DNA from: Chaenocephalus aceratus
Lineage: Eukaryota; Chordata; Actinopteri; Perciformes; Channichthyidae
Direction: 5' to 3'
NCBI GenBank assembly: GCA_023974075.1
Contig: CM043808.1
Coordinates: forward strand, 24,249,578-24,313,577
Length of the DNA: 64,000 bases
This document shows, piece after piece, positions 1-48,834 of this stretch; the stretch's first letter is position 1, and each line of letters starts with the position of its first letter. The notes under the pieces are model-generated. The model made no database searches, was not told the origin of the DNA, and worked only from the letters and a program-made list of their open reading frames with translations. A program made the translations under genes and the position numbers.

Positions 1-3000
1 AAATAACATGAAGTATAATATGTGTAATATGTTTTACTGTTTTAGAAGTGCATTTTTTGGGTTGCCTTTTACTTTCGAAATAGACTATTAAAGACCTAAC
101 AAAGACTAAAGAACGAATTACCAAAATTCAAGGCGCTGCTTTCTGCAATTATTTCATTATTTCATTGACTTACTCTGTGAGTAAGAACAGCAAAGGGAAG
201 CGAAAGTATTTAGATGCTTATATGTTACAAAGTTCTTATCAGAATATTACAAACTGAACATTCAGTGACCAACAAGCATGTGGTTCTTCATATCTTGTGT
301 TGTTATAGTTATCATGATCAACAGTTTCCTTTCTACTTTATACACCTTTACAAAATGCACTGCTCCACAGAAACCACAATGAGTAAGGCCGTAGAGATTT
401 ATGAATGAGTTAACCTTGTGTTAACCCTGAGCAGCGAAACACAACAGGTGGTCATCCTCCTTTGTCCGCTGCAACAGAGACAGGTGCTTCCGACTATGGT
501 GGACAGATCACTGTTGACCCTGGACAATGGAGGAAAACAGGGGAACAAGAAGGTCTAATCCATGCATGGCCACTTCCAGCCCAGCCCAAGTCTATGTCAA
601 ACACACAAATGCATAAACCCACCCACTCTATGAGAATAAATAGTCCATATTTCAATGCAAACACAAACAACCTCCTTCAAACTGTCAGTGTTTTTCTCTC
701 CCCGGTTTGTTAGGGAAACAGAGGCGTCAGAGGACAATAGTTCTGTGACCCATAACGGAGCCTGACAGGAAGAGATCCCCTTTGCTTAGTGGGGTATCCT
801 GACTCCGGCTTAAAGAAGGGAAGAAGAATGGAGTAGTGAGTAGTGGGGGAACGGGGGAAGGGGAGACCACTCTTTGACCCATAATATCCACCTACATTGC
901 AGGAAACAAAGGTAGAGCTGCAATTAAAGCTTATTTTCGTCATCGATTCATCTGCTGATAATTATCTAGATTTGTCTGTCTGTAAAATGGTGGAAAATAG
1001 GGAAATGTGTTGATACAATTTTGTCAAAGTCCAACGGTGATATCTTTAAATGTCTGGTTTTGTCAATCCAGATTTAGAATATATTCAATGTATGTGATAT
1101 GAAACATAGACCGGCAACATATCCTATATTTGAGAGGCTTAAAACAGCATTCCTGCCGTTTTGCATACAAAATGCTTTCATGATATATTGATAGAAGTTG
1201 GCAATCATTTTTCTGTCAGTCTAAAAATCGAATAATCAACGGTTGTTTGTAGCTTTAAACAGAAGAGACCAAAACACACACTCCCTGAGTCAGAAGAAAA
1301 ATCAATTGACCTGAGATCAACAATGACCCTTACTATGACACAAACATACCAACATGTTTCTACACAAAGAAAAATAAAACATGGTCTTATATTTACTCTG
1401 GCTGCACTAAGCTCCTCTCTTTCTCCACTTTCACTGTGCATTCACCTGTGAGAATGCAACCACCTCATGTTCCTCTGAAATCTGGCTCTGTTGCATGACG
1501 GCTCTGACGCTCCAGGCCAAATCTGAAAGTAACACTTCAGAGGCATCTCACTGTATCAGCAGTGGTATCCAAACAATGGGTTTCCTTTTTGCCCGAAACA
1601 CTGCCGTGTAATTAAACTTGTCTCAAGACTCTTATCTGCATTGTTGTAGAATGACTTACAGTCACAATGTGGCATCTCAAAAGATAACAACACATTCAAC
1701 CAGGTGTTGGTTACCATTGAATAATATAGACAGTTGGAAGCATGTTTTTGCATTTTTAAGAGCAGATAAAACCAACCAAACAGTTGGATGTCCCAGAAAG
1801 TCATGTTATAGAAAGTTACCTGTTAAAATGAATCCTTCACCTAGTGGATCTACTCATTTCCTCAAGCTACCTCAGTGGGCCTTATCTCATGTTATCAGTC
1901 CTTGTGTAAGAGTAAATGTCAATGATGATGACGGTCAAATCAGGACTGATTGATTAAGTAAGGAGAGACAGGAAGGGAGGGGAGCATGATGAGCAGAAAG
2001 AAAGAAGGGTTGACCTCTATCCTTCTCTGTCACGTAGATAAGAGTGGTGATGGAGATTCCCGGTGGACTTGGATAACCTTTTTCTAAAGGTGCAACATCA
2101 CCATTTGCAACTAACCCATTTTCTCTGCATTATTAGATTATTTTTTGGGGGGAAATAGGGCCATAGTTGTTCCATAAATACTTTTGCCTTATGTTTTAGA
2201 TTTGGTAACATTTTTAACGGGTGACTTACCACATTCTTTTTCACAACATCAATACTCATGCAAATTAGCCTTGGACTGTAGGCCTACCTTTGTATTCTGA
2301 TCTGACAGTAGAATTAATAAATAAAATCCCTGTGAAGAACAGAAACTAAAGTATCTTCTTAATTATACAAACGTGTTTTTTAATCAAATAATAAATAATC
2401 AAATAGGTAATATCGCCACATATTGGCTTATATTAAATGCAAAGCAAACTTATGAAACTTTCATTCCCATGTTCACAAGTAAGCTTGAAGGAAGCAATTG
2501 AATTTGCTACAGTAGTTTGCCAAAAAATGATTTTTCTCAAGCTCCAGTTTGGTTGAATGAACTCAAAGGTAATCTGAACACAACGGTATAAACTGCAGCA
2601 ACACCATGTCAAACCTTAACATGTAATATTCATTGTCATTTTAGGCACCGTTCCCCACACGGCTCCCCGGGCACCGTTCAAAATGGCAGCACACTGCTCC
2701 TAACACTAGGAATGGTTCAAATGCAGAGAAACAATTTCCCCACGAGGGATTAATAAAAGTCCATCTTATCTTGTAACGATAAACATAGCCTATACATATA
2801 TAACAGGAACAAACTAAATGGATTTAATATTATTGAAGTGCTCAATCACTTTTTTAGCTTCAAATTAGATTATACACATTGCAAGTTTGAATTATTTTCA
2901 TTTAAATCATCTTAACTCTGATTTGGAGGTTAAATTAAATGACTTCTAAGAGTTTTAGCCAAATCTCCACATAGTTTATAAACTTAGTTGCACATTGTCT

Positions 3001-3258
3001 ATATTCAGGAAACAGCTATGATTCTGCTCTGGTCTCTCGTCAGGAGAGGGCGCCCTGACAGCGGTCTGATCCCCCCGGCAACCAGCCGAATTTTCTTCAA
3101 AGCGCTCGTTGGCTGTGTGTAAGCAGAGCATCTTTCTGGCAAGCTTCCATCTCCTGAAGTTGATGTTTTCCAGACTCCAGAGGGTCATTTTAAAACCACT
3201 CTTTCACTCTCTGAGGCAGCTCCTTTTATTACGCAGTTCCCGAAAACTGACCTCCAAA
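1..3258. other. Spacer upstream of prep, no gene recognised
   Basis: All reading frames here are short and none resembles a protein I know. The sequence is AT-rich. The only structured item seen is a retroposon tail at about 2640-2775. The last 100-200 bases before 3259 should contain the prep 5' UTR and promoter, but I see no convincing TATA box or other core element. Confidence 0.6.
2640..2775 (+). repeat. Truncated SINE/retroposon 3' end
   Basis: The stretch matches, in order, the distal part of the SINE at 7231-8310: a ccccgggc block, then a 'ctgctcctaacactaggaatggttcaaatgcagag'-like block, then a tail of the form tttcccca..ggg(a)..aataaa. Related tails occur at 5620-5672 and, reversed, at 31100-31150. 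The head with the tRNA-like boxes is missing, as is usual for 5'-truncated copies. Family assignment is from pattern memory. Confidence 0.6.
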
Positions 3259-12641
<9,383 letters not shown>

Positions 12642-13130
12642 CTGCCCCTCCCGTTACACAGTGTCCTTTTGTTTTGTTTGTTTCTTTTATTTACTACATC
12701 TTTGGGATACTGTTCACACCAGCTGTTTACACCTGGCCAACATTACTATACCTTTGTGTTCGTTATCCATCTTCCTCCCTCCCCTTCCTCTTAGAGTGAG
12801 CCTGTTATAGACTCACAGGACTCATCAACTATAAACCAACATTCAGCACTCACAGCTAATGTACCCTCTCCTGTAGGCCATTGTTGTAGTCCCAACGAGA
12901 GAAAGAATGACTACATTATCAGCTTTGTAAAGGGAAGGGGGTACTTTAACGATTACAGTTATCAGCCAATCAGCAGTTACAGTCATGAGGTGGAAGTGGG
13001 AGAAAAAAGTGTATTAGGTGATCATTTCAGCATCCTCTGAGTACTTCAATGTGATGCATATTATTTATTTTACATGTGTGCACAGAATGGAGACAGTGGA
13101 TTTTAAATGCCTCCAGCATGTACAAGTATA

Positions 13131-13136
13131 AATAAA
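13131..13136 (+). terminator. Polyadenylation signal AATAAA (prep, proximal)
   Basis: Canonical hexamer 490 bases after the prep stop codon. Confidence 0.5.
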
Positions 13137-13311
13137 ATGCTGACACCGCAAGTCTGCAGTACTGCAGTGAGAAACTTGTGAGTGTGTGTGTGTGTGTAAG
13201 CGTGTTTAAATGTCAGTCCCCCATTTTTTAAACTGACTGATAATTTCTACCTCTTGACATGTGCTGATTGTTTGCCTTTTTAAAGGGAACAAAACACAAT
13301 GCCACAACTAC

Positions 13312-13317
13312 AATAAA
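13312..13317 (+). terminator. Polyadenylation signal AATAAA (prep, distal)
   Basis: Canonical hexamer followed by a T-rich stretch (aactttttaaac), which would fit a cleavage-stimulating downstream element. Confidence 0.5.
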
Positions 13318-13649
13318 CAACTTTTTAAACATTGAGTTACCTTGCCAATTTTATTTTGTAAAATTGTTATTTAAAGAGCTCAATTACAAATTGACACGTC
13401 AGTCACTGAGGAGAAAAAATATGGATTATAATAACATTTAAAATGGCTGTTGCATACATGACTAACTGCATATAAAATACCCAACACAAATCATATATGT
13501 GACTGTAAAACAGATGATTAAAAAACAGATGATTAATATAGTAATCAATTAGATTTGTCATGATACAGATTTTTTTATGATCATGTTTCCTGACTGACCG
13601 AGCGGCTGCTTGAGCGCTAAAATAAACGGACACAGTCAAGAACGGATTT

Positions 13650-14090
13650 GTTTTTTTAAATCAACTTTATTTACATTTCTTACTGCAATGAATTAAATCC
13701 AAAGCATTTTAATGTAACATGTCCCAGTTTACTGAGGGCAATGGGATGTAAGGGCGAAAGCAGCTGTAGGGTTTGGGTCTTCCACCAGGGGGCAGTCACC
13801 CTGGAAATTACAACACGTGCAGCAGGAGCAGAACATGAGGGTGGTCTGATAGAGGGCCCCATGTGAATTACTCAACATACATGTTCCGTGTTCAAGAACT
13901 TCTCTGATGTCCCACTTTCCATGTTTCATGGAGGGAAATAAAAGTGCTTTTGAAAGACTCCATCAATTCCTCTAAAACTTTATCTTCTAAAGTTATTTCA
14001 GGATGGACATTTAATTCATTAAAAATAATAGAAGCAAAATATTTTCGACCAACTTTTTTCATAGGCTTTATATTATTCATTTATTTTTCA
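13650..14090 (-). other. Minus-strand open stretch with a possible polyadenylation signal, unidentified
   Basis: Two overlapping minus-strand frames, 62 codons (13892-14080) and 66 codons (13729-13929), are followed by aaataaag and an A-run at about 13650-13665. The first has helical character (EDKVLEELMESFKSTF); the second is cysteine-rich (FCSCCTCCNF). The switch of frame around 13900-13920 could mean a decayed gene or a retrocopy, but I recognise no family and cannot exclude chance. Confidence 0.2.
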
Positions 14091-14099
14091 TTTTCAAAT

Positions 14100-17000
14100 G
14101 CATAACTTTCTGTTTGATTGAAAACACAAATTTAACTTTTAAATGAAGTTCAAGCCTGTAACTGCAAAAGATTTACTATAAAAGTAATAAGAACATATTG
14201 TTATGGGCTAACCATTTCTTTGTGTTTGCCATGTTATTTCCTTATGTTGAGAAATGTTCTTAAAATCCAACATTTCAATCACTCAAGGGAGAACGGGCTG
14301 TTCGGCCATGAGCTCAACAGCTGTGGAAAACCTGAGCCTAAACAGAGAATTTGGAGGACAAAAGCAAAATATCCATACATTCCTACGAATAACTCACTAA
14401 TACAACAAGTATTTCATATACATATACAAGCTTCCAATACATGAACAAAATGGACACATACCCTCCAGTAAAGTTTTATAAAAGTCCTCAAATGTTGCAG
14501 TTTATTGGGAAATCAAGGCACTGGAAATTAATTAGATGAAACGCTTGTTGCACCCAACTCCAAACATTTGGATGAAACTGGTAAGTGTTCATTTTAATAA
14601 CTCATTCAAAATAAATCTTTTTTAATTTGTGATTCAAGAATTAGATGAAAGTTGTCATTATAGTTTCACAATAGTCATATATTTGTAAATGTTCCAGTAA
14701 AACAAACTTTGCAACCAAGTGCAGGGCAATAGATTATCCTGTATATTTACATTTAAATCTAAAACCTCAGCTTCTGTGAAAAAAAGCTGAAAACTGAAGC
14801 CAGAAAAAGGGCTCACTTGCATTTCCTTTGTATCTACTGAGACCTTCTTACTTGTCGTTAAAACTAAACTATTTCCTTTAACTCTTTACTGAGACCTTCT
14901 TACTTGTTTTCTAAAACTAAACTATTTCCTTTAACTTTTCAGCTCTTCGTGGATCCATTTGTTCCCCAACAGCTTTCTTACTAAACAACTTTCAAAGTAA
15001 TGAATGAATAAAAGGTCTAATAAATATTGAAGGAAACAAAAATAACTATTATTTTATTAAATGCATTTTCAACTCGTTTTCAACTTAGCCCATGATTAGA
15101 AATGCAAAGTATTTGCAGGTTCTGAAAAACAAATGTTATGCATGTAGATTTAACATATAATAAATAAATAAAAATGTACTGCGAATAAACATTCTATACC
15201 GGAAATGCAAAATTCAACAGTGTGGTAACACAAGGTGACATACCGTACATACTGGTTTGATCACTTTATTGTAAGCAAATCAAATATAAGTACAAAGGAT
15301 AAACGGCAATCTCCCTTTTAATTTTAAGTTATGCAGTCTATTTAGGCGTATGTGTGCGCGTGCGTGCACGACAGAAGAATGCACCACCAGAGTGCGCGTG
15401 ACAGTGAAACCCTGCAGGCCAGCATCCTGCACACTAAAAAGGCAAACCGTATTTTACATTATTTTAACCGAAACTGCTTATAAAGCAACTGTATTTAACT
15501 TACTTAAACATTTTATACTGTACAATATAACTTTAAACACATTTCAAACGTATCACGTAATATTCTTGTCAACTTGTGTGAAATAGTCTCGTGAAACTGC
15601 TGCCTAATTTCTGATTGGCTGACACATTTGAAGACGTTCTGAAATACCCAATGAGCACACACCTGTGACCACACTGGAATATTAATCCGCCAACCGGAAA
15701 CCACCGCTGAACCACCGCTGGGGGACTATATTCCTCGGCGGAAGATCAATACAAATACAAAAAAATCCATCCTACATGTCTATATTATTGCAAAAATAAT
15801 AGTAATTTGATTTTCATTCGTAGAGTAGAAAATACTAAATAGCATCAACGTTGTATTTGTTTATTTTTTTAACTATATGTTTATATCTTTCTCTATAGCA
15901 GCATAGTCGAAAGTCCATAGGGGAACGGGCACTTCACACATCGTTATTGAATGAACCAGAAATATGTTACCTCTCAATTTATTTAACTTTTTATTTTTTT
16001 ATTTATGATTATTATTATTTTATTATTTATTTATGATTATTATTATTTATTTTGTATTTGTATTATACGTTTGAGTAAAAAGTATATGTTTTTATTACAT
16101 CAGCTAAAAATAATAGTTCTGTGAGGATTGGATTTAGGCTACATTGAAGTGTATATATATATGTATATATATATATATATATCTGTATCTATATCTATCT
16201 ATCTATCATGGGAGGCAAAATGGTGCAGCAGATCCAATGAATGGCGCTATTTAATCTTGTCTATATTTGTTCTCTCATCGATTTCTAATCACTGACCTGG
16301 GAGCAGTTTGGACCTGCTGTTCAGTTAGAGTTTGTTAGAGTGAGTGAAGAGCAGACCTCAGATCAGTCGATTAGTTTAAAAAAAAAAAAAAGATATATAT
16401 ATATATAAGTATATTATAAAATATGAGACATATATGGGATTACTCTTTTGTAAGTAATCAGGTCAAATGTTTTGTTCAGGGACATTTTAAATGTTTAAAT
16501 AGTTCTCAATAGTTGAATGTTGCCTGTAAACAAGATGGGTGGGGGATGTGTGGTATGGATCTTTATCAACAAGAGAGAAAGAGGTGGGGGAAGGCATGGG
16601 AAACTGATGGGGGAGGCCAAGAATGCCACATGGTTTGAAGAGCCTGGATAAAGCTCTTAGGCATGCAGAAGATTGGGTTATAATGTACCAATAATCTAAC
16701 ATTATCCTGGCTATTGGGGGAGAAAAACGCTTTTTAAAGAGACTTTTTGCAGCTTAACTCACTCTCTGATCACTTTTAGGAAGTTTTTCTCAGAAATTTA
16801 AATATTAAGAAGCAGTAGATTGACCAACACTGCCTCTGAGCTAGGAGCAGCTTTTTGACAAATGAGGAGCTGACAATTTAGCTCAATTCCACTCATGTGG
16901 ATCATTTTTCAGATTACATTTCAGATCTGAGGCACAGGCTCTGCTGGTGACACGTTTAAAAACAAATCTGCCTGCCCTCTCACGCTGCTGCAGCTTATGT
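14100..17000. other. Spacer between prep and lin28b
   Basis: AT-rich, with A/T runs and a (TA)n microsatellite at 16148-16182. A short GC-richer patch at 15590-15740 has a reversed CCAAT box (gattggct, 15612) and a direct repeat of accaccgctg; it could be a promoter or enhancer, but no transcript is evident. No coding sequence recognised. Confidence 0.5.
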
Positions 17001-17011
17001 TACAGTGTCAC

Positions 17012-17020
17012 TATAAAATA
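17012..17020 (+). promoter_or_regulatory. Possible TATA box upstream of the distal lin28b start exon
   Basis: TATAAAATA lies about 210 bases upstream of the ATG at 17228, leaving room for a short 5' UTR. Position and match are plausible but unsupported by any other evidence. Confidence 0.25.
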
Positions 17021-17227
17021 TTCATCCATGGAAAATCTCTTTGATTCCAGCCGTCTTCATAGGTTTAAAGTCAGCCTAAACATGTAACTCAAACTAGAGC
17101 GTGGGCAGATTGAACTCCAGCAGGCTGAAGCTCCACTTTCCTCCACATTTGCTCCCCCGAAGGGACACCGGGAGAACCGTGTGCTCTGCCCGTGCCATCT
17201 CATCCATTTACCGGGGAAAAAAGGAGG

Positions 17228-43815
<26,588 letters not shown>

Positions 43816-43908
43816 AGACAGCCCAGAGAGGTGTGCCACTCACCGCTGACCCCTGACCCTCACGTCTCCCCTCAATCAAGGGTACCTGAAGCCCCCCCCC
43901 CCCCTCAT

Positions 43909-43916
43909 CTACCTCA
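43909..43916 (+). promoter_or_regulatory. let-7 8-mer seed match (CTACCTCA)
   Basis: Perfect match to let-7 positions 2-8 plus A opposite position 1, 94 bases after the lin28b stop codon. Sites at the start of a 3' UTR are usually effective. Confidence 0.75.
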
Positions 43917-45251
43917 CACCTGTGAAGAAAACAAAATGGGAGGTCTTGATTTCTTTACTTTTAATGTTATTTTTTTATTTTTCTAACCAGCGCAGCTATG
44001 GCAACGATCCACGGGGTACGGACATGCGTGAATGTGTGTGACTGACTTGCAGTCATCTGGTGCAGCTATGGCAACCACCGCTGGAATGGTGACTGCAGGG
44101 ATCGTTTTTCTTGTTTCAATCAGTGCAGCTCAGGAGTGAAACAACGTGGTATGAATCTTGTGTTTTTTCTTTCTTCTCCTCGGACCTACGCGTTGGCTTT
44201 TCCCCTCACACATGTCGTCGATTGAAAGCCTCCAATTTCTATCCTGCAGGCCTAATCATTCTGAAAATCATGCTGCACACACGGTAGCTCATTTCTAAGA
44301 CTTTTAGAAGCTCGAGACCCTCTAAGTGATAATCCAGACCCCCAGGATTGTTAGCTTAGTTTGTGAAGATCTGTAGGCACCCTTTTCAGAGGGCGCTTTT
44401 AAAAGAAGATGAGCTGCGAAACACATTGTTATAAATCTTTAAACACTCACTTCCAACCTCTCCCTTTTCATGGAATAGACCGGACCGACTGATTGTCACA
44501 GAGTGTGTTTGTGCATGCACGTGCACGACTGAGAGAGGGAAAAAGAGTGTGTGTTGGCATGCGTGTGTTGTGCTCCGAAACAAAGCCTCTCTGTCAGACT
44601 GGCCCCTCCCCCCCCCGGTGCGGGTCCTCGCTATTAACGATTCAGTTTCCTATTATTAGAGATAGGGCAGTTTAGCTAAAACCTCATATAATCCATAGCT
44701 TAGATTCAACGTAATGATCATTAGACTTCCACTTTGGTTGTTGTATAATTAGTTACAAAATAACCTTACAATTTATAAATCAGTATAAGTAATTAATATA
44801 TATGTAAAGTCACAAGATATAAATTCTATTAAGTAAAGCATATATAAGGAATTAGCTCTGACATAGGTAAATAGCCCTGTATATTGTATGGGATACTTTT
44901 GTTGGTGTGTGAAAACGTGTAGCTCTCTCTCTCTATTTAACCGTTTTCATCCGTGACGAATCAAACTGACAAAGTATTTACTCCACGCCTTCTCCTTTTA
45001 CTTCAGTGCAAGGAGTCAGCGCTCACCTCTGACCCCGCACACCTTGTTCGATGAGAGGTGCAGACCATTACAGTGTCTACTTACTTAATACCTCGCCTAT
45101 TCGTCCCTAGCTGTTTGCTCTCCCAGCTGTGTTGCCGTACGGTCAAACCACCTGTTCCTCTTCCATCTGTGCCTACCAGTTGTTAGCTAGCACCAGCCAG
45201 GCATCGCTCGCCCCTCCACAGGATGGAGACTCACTGAAGAGAGATGAGAGG

Positions 45252-45255
<4 letters not shown>

Positions 45256-45301
<46 letters not shown>

Positions 45302-45302
45302 G
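45256..45302 (+). repeat. (GA)n microsatellite
   Basis: About 47 bases of nearly pure GA in the presumed lin28b 3' UTR. Confidence 0.95.
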
Positions 45303-46029
45303 AAGGAGTGCTGCTTTTGGTATAACTTGAATCCCAAGCGTGGCTTTAGTGGCACTTATTTGTGACCTCACAACTCTTCTCTGACCATATTGAATGTGAA
45401 AAGAGCTTACCTGAAGTCGACGCCTCACAAAGTTCACATCAGGTCGCTTTGGAGTTGTATCTTAATGTTCTGACAAATCAAATAACTTTGTATGATGATA
45501 TCAAACTAGCTTGTGTGTTTTAAAAAGCTCTACGTAGACAACCAACTTCATTTTGGTATATTTCTATACCAAAGAGTTTGGCTTTATTTTTTGAAGGCAT
45601 TTCAAGATAAGATGTGCTTGCTGTCTTTGCCCTTTCGCAATAAGAGGGAGTTATTGCTGAAAGTGCAACACTGCAGTTATCGTTTTTTGTTTTTTTTCTA
45701 TATAAAATGTGCAGCTTTCTGAATGTGTGCGTGCGTTAAAAAAAAAATCAAGTCTCAACAATGCAGCATGACAGAAGATAAAAGTGAATGACCAAACAAC
45801 ATAAGGAGCACAGCCCATGCTCAGATCTTTATGGAAACAACATGTTTTTGTATGATGTATTTGTACATTTTTACACACAATTCCTCTCAGGATGATGAAC
45901 TGTTCTCAGGGAATTAACCAAAAAAGTGTATTTTATTCTTTTGGGAATCATCCACTGACTGACTCCACAAACTCTCTTAAGCAATGGTGAAGAGACGTAT
46001 GTAACCGATTCATGTTCTGATATTAGCAA

Positions 46030-46036
46030 CTACCTC
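46030..46036 (+). promoter_or_regulatory. let-7 7-mer seed match (CTACCTC)
   Basis: Match to let-7 positions 2-8, followed by T rather than A. Confidence 0.55.
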
Positions 46037-46239
46037 TTGAGTTCTACATAGTTGTGCATTTCTTTTCTTTTCTTTTGTTTGATGAGCTTGTATGATCAAC
46101 TGTAGGTCTCTAATGTACTGAGGTGTCGTGTGAGAAGTTCCCCAGTGTTGCCACAGACTCCCTGGTCTTCCTTCCCAGATTTCATGAGTTACTTTTTTTC
46201 ATTTACTGCAAAACCTTTTTTTTTGTTTACAGCAAAAGC

Positions 46240-46247
46240 CTACCTCA
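46240..46247 (+). promoter_or_regulatory. let-7 8-mer seed match (CTACCTCA)
   Basis: Second full 8-mer. Two six-base TACCTC matches follow at 46274-46279 and 46295-46300, forming a small cluster. Confidence 0.65.
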
Positions 46248-46545
46248 TATGCGCTGTTCCTCCACAAACTCCGTACCTCCTCCCAGACCCGCTTTACCTC
46301 CACCGTGCAGTTCTTTGTTCATTCAACTGCCACTTGTCGCACTAGAGTCACACCACATTTTAAACAAATCAGCCCTGAAATGGCTCGTCACTTGCGACTT
46401 CAAATATCTTACAATCAAAGCCCTTTTTTGAAAGTTTCTCAGAAGCTTTGAGAATGTTGTCTCACATCCAGGGTGACGTTATTCTGCCAGCTCTGTTATA
46501 CCGTCAGTATGAACTCATCACTTAGCGGCAGACAGCCAGTGAGCT

Positions 46546-46552
46546 TACCTCA
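46546..46552 (+). promoter_or_regulatory. let-7 7-mer-A1 seed match (TACCTCA)
   Basis: Match to positions 2-7 with A opposite position 1. Weaker class of site; within 310 bases of the 46240 cluster. Confidence 0.45.
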
Positions 46553-47275
46553 GTCTGTTGCCGAGCTATTGACGCGTTAAATATGAATATTTAACATTCC
46601 CGTGTGAACACACTTTGAGAAGATATGGACTGTTATTTTTAGCGTGTTGGTATTTTATCATAACCGTTTTGTAACCACTTCATGTGATGGGCTTAAGGTG
46701 GAGAAGAATAGGATTGTACTTCGCACAAGGAGTGCCTATCTCCGTTTTGTTTGTCTCACTCTATTACCAAATAGATGTTTCCTCTTTTTGGGCTCCATGG
46801 CCTTGGTCCGCCATTTTTACAGCCTCGGATAATCAGAAGTTGTGTGCTTTGGAGACGACGCCCCGCAAACTGCATTTGTAGTTTAGAGCGACATTTTTCA
46901 CAGTGGAAAATCAGTAGATTTTGTACTAATGGTGACATTGCATAGACGTCATTCTAAAAAAAAAAAAATGTTTATGAAGATGAATATTGTTTAAAGTACT
47001 TTTTTAAACTAACTCTTGAGATCAAAGATTGATGTTGCTTATGATGGCAGTCTTACAGTTCACCCCCAGCTGAGAGAATCATTTGTTGCAGTGGGCCAGT
47101 TACGAACTAATACACAACCGTGGTACAAATATAGTGATATTATTGTTGTTAGTAGCTTTATATTTACTTCCAATCAATGTAACTACTGATTGATCTCTTT
47201 ATTGTCCTGTTTAATATTTGACACAGCAAAGAAACGTTCTTGTACAATACAGAATAATCTTCTTAACGTAGTGAT

Positions 47276-47281
47276 AATAAA
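47276..47281 (+). terminator. Polyadenylation signal AATAAA (lin28b, proximal)
   Basis: First canonical hexamer I see after the lin28b stop. Confidence 0.4.
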
Positions 47282-48268
47282 ATGGTAATCATAGAGGTTT
47301 CTCAAGGCGGCATGTAGGATAACACATTTGTAGAATCACATACTTAATATTTTCCACGTGTCTTGAGTTTTGAATTGAACAGTATCATCCATGCAACCAT
47401 CAAACATGTTGCACAGGGTTTTACTAAATACCAAACATGGGTGAACATCTGTCTCAGCAAAAGGATCAAACAAGAACAAATCCTAAATGTGTTATCATTT
47501 TTTTAAAGACCCCAATCCAAAAAACATCACTGTGGCTTCTTCATTTTGAAATGTACACCAATCTGAGAGGGAACACTGGTGCATTTCTGCCTTGCAGCGG
47601 TGTTATTGAAGAAATGAAATGGCAGATGTGGCGGTATGTAAAGGCATTGTAGAGATGATATCACTTTTATGACACCATATTAACAAAGATTGTGATATTT
47701 ATTGAGAAACTGGGATGGATCAGATTCATTTTTTAAAGATTTTTTTGTTTCTATTAAATGGATTTGTGTTAAGTTAAATGGATAATTCAGGCTTTGTGGT
47801 CACATGTTTTCTTTGCCTCACAATCATCGTCTTTCTGAAGTCAAAGCAATGTTAAACTAGGATGACTTTGTTAGCATAAACAGCCTTCAGCTTCCACTAA
47901 ATATGGTGCAGCAGCTCGGGTACTACACCATCGTTACACTCGCCAATATTTGTAATTTTCTGTCTGAAAGCATCAAGCCGACAGCCTCAGTCCTCTCCAC
48001 TCTGCATTTCACAGAAATCTTTGAGCCATGACCCTTCTCGCTCCTGACCTCCTCTGTTGAGCGATGAAGTTTAGATCACACATGCCAAGGGCTTATGGTA
48101 AATGTTTTTGTTAAAGGCCGCTAAAAACATAGATGTTGAATAAGCAAAGACATTAGATCGCTACTACTGCCGTCCTTATCTAAACGTATAAAGCAAGCCA
48201 CAGGACGTACTATCGAGAGGCTCTGATCGTAGGCTGTGGTTTTAGTAAATAGCAAATGTCATCTAGAT

Positions 48269-48834
48269 CAGTGATTCTCAAACTTTTGTCAATAATGTAC
48301 CCCCTTTGAAAAAAAATGCAGCCTAGTACCCCCTGATCAGCGCAAAAACAATTTGTTAGGGAAGAAATGCCTATATAAAGAGGTACTACTGCACCATCGG
48401 TGTATGATTTATTAAAACAACAACATTGTAACTGAGAAACACTTAAATGCTACATTTCAAATGTTTACAATCCATCACTAAATTCATGGCAAACCAATTT
48501 TAACATCATGCAATAACACTAAGACGACATTAGTTGCATTGAACTGATCTTTTTAATAAGTTGTACTTACAATGTAGTGAGAAACATGGGCTTGTGCTTC
48601 ACTGAGGATCTTTGTCATTCTGACAGGGAGGCAAACTGCAGTTATTACACTTCGCGTTTTGAAATATGTGTAACTCTGTTAATGTAAAACCCACACTGCT
48701 CAAACTTTGTTACTTTTCCTAAATTTGGTCTTTTTTTCCCTTTTTTTTCATTAACATAAAATAAATCTCACGTACCCCCTGCAGTACTCCAACGTACCCC
48801 TAGGGGTCAGCGTACCCCCATTTGAGAACCACTG
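48269..48834. mobile_element. hAT-type MITE
   Basis: 566 bp with terminal inverted repeats 'cagtgattctcaaac' and 'tttgagaaccactg' and near-identical 8-bp flanks atctagat (48261-48268) and atctagac (48835-48842). Internally the motif 'gtaccccc' recurs at both ends. No coding sequence. If the distal polyadenylation signal at 49785 is used, it lies inside the lin28b 3' UTR. Confidence 0.92.

Larger units (their letters stand above)
12642..13340 (+). other. prep: prep 3' UTR (probable)
   Basis: AT-rich sequence after the stop, with two AATAAA signals at 13131-13136 and 13312-13317. A short (TG)n run is at about 13182-13197. The true cleavage point is not determinable here. Confidence 0.6.
43816..47300 (+). 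other. lin28b: lin28b 3' UTR (probable, may reach about 49800)
   Basis: No other gene is seen here. The first clear AATAAA after the stop is at 47276-47281 and another is at 49785-49790, implying a 3.5 kb or 6 kb 3' UTR; LIN28B 3' UTRs are known to be several kilobases long. It contains let-7 seed matches (separate entries) and a GA microsatellite at 45256-45302. Confidence 0.6.
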
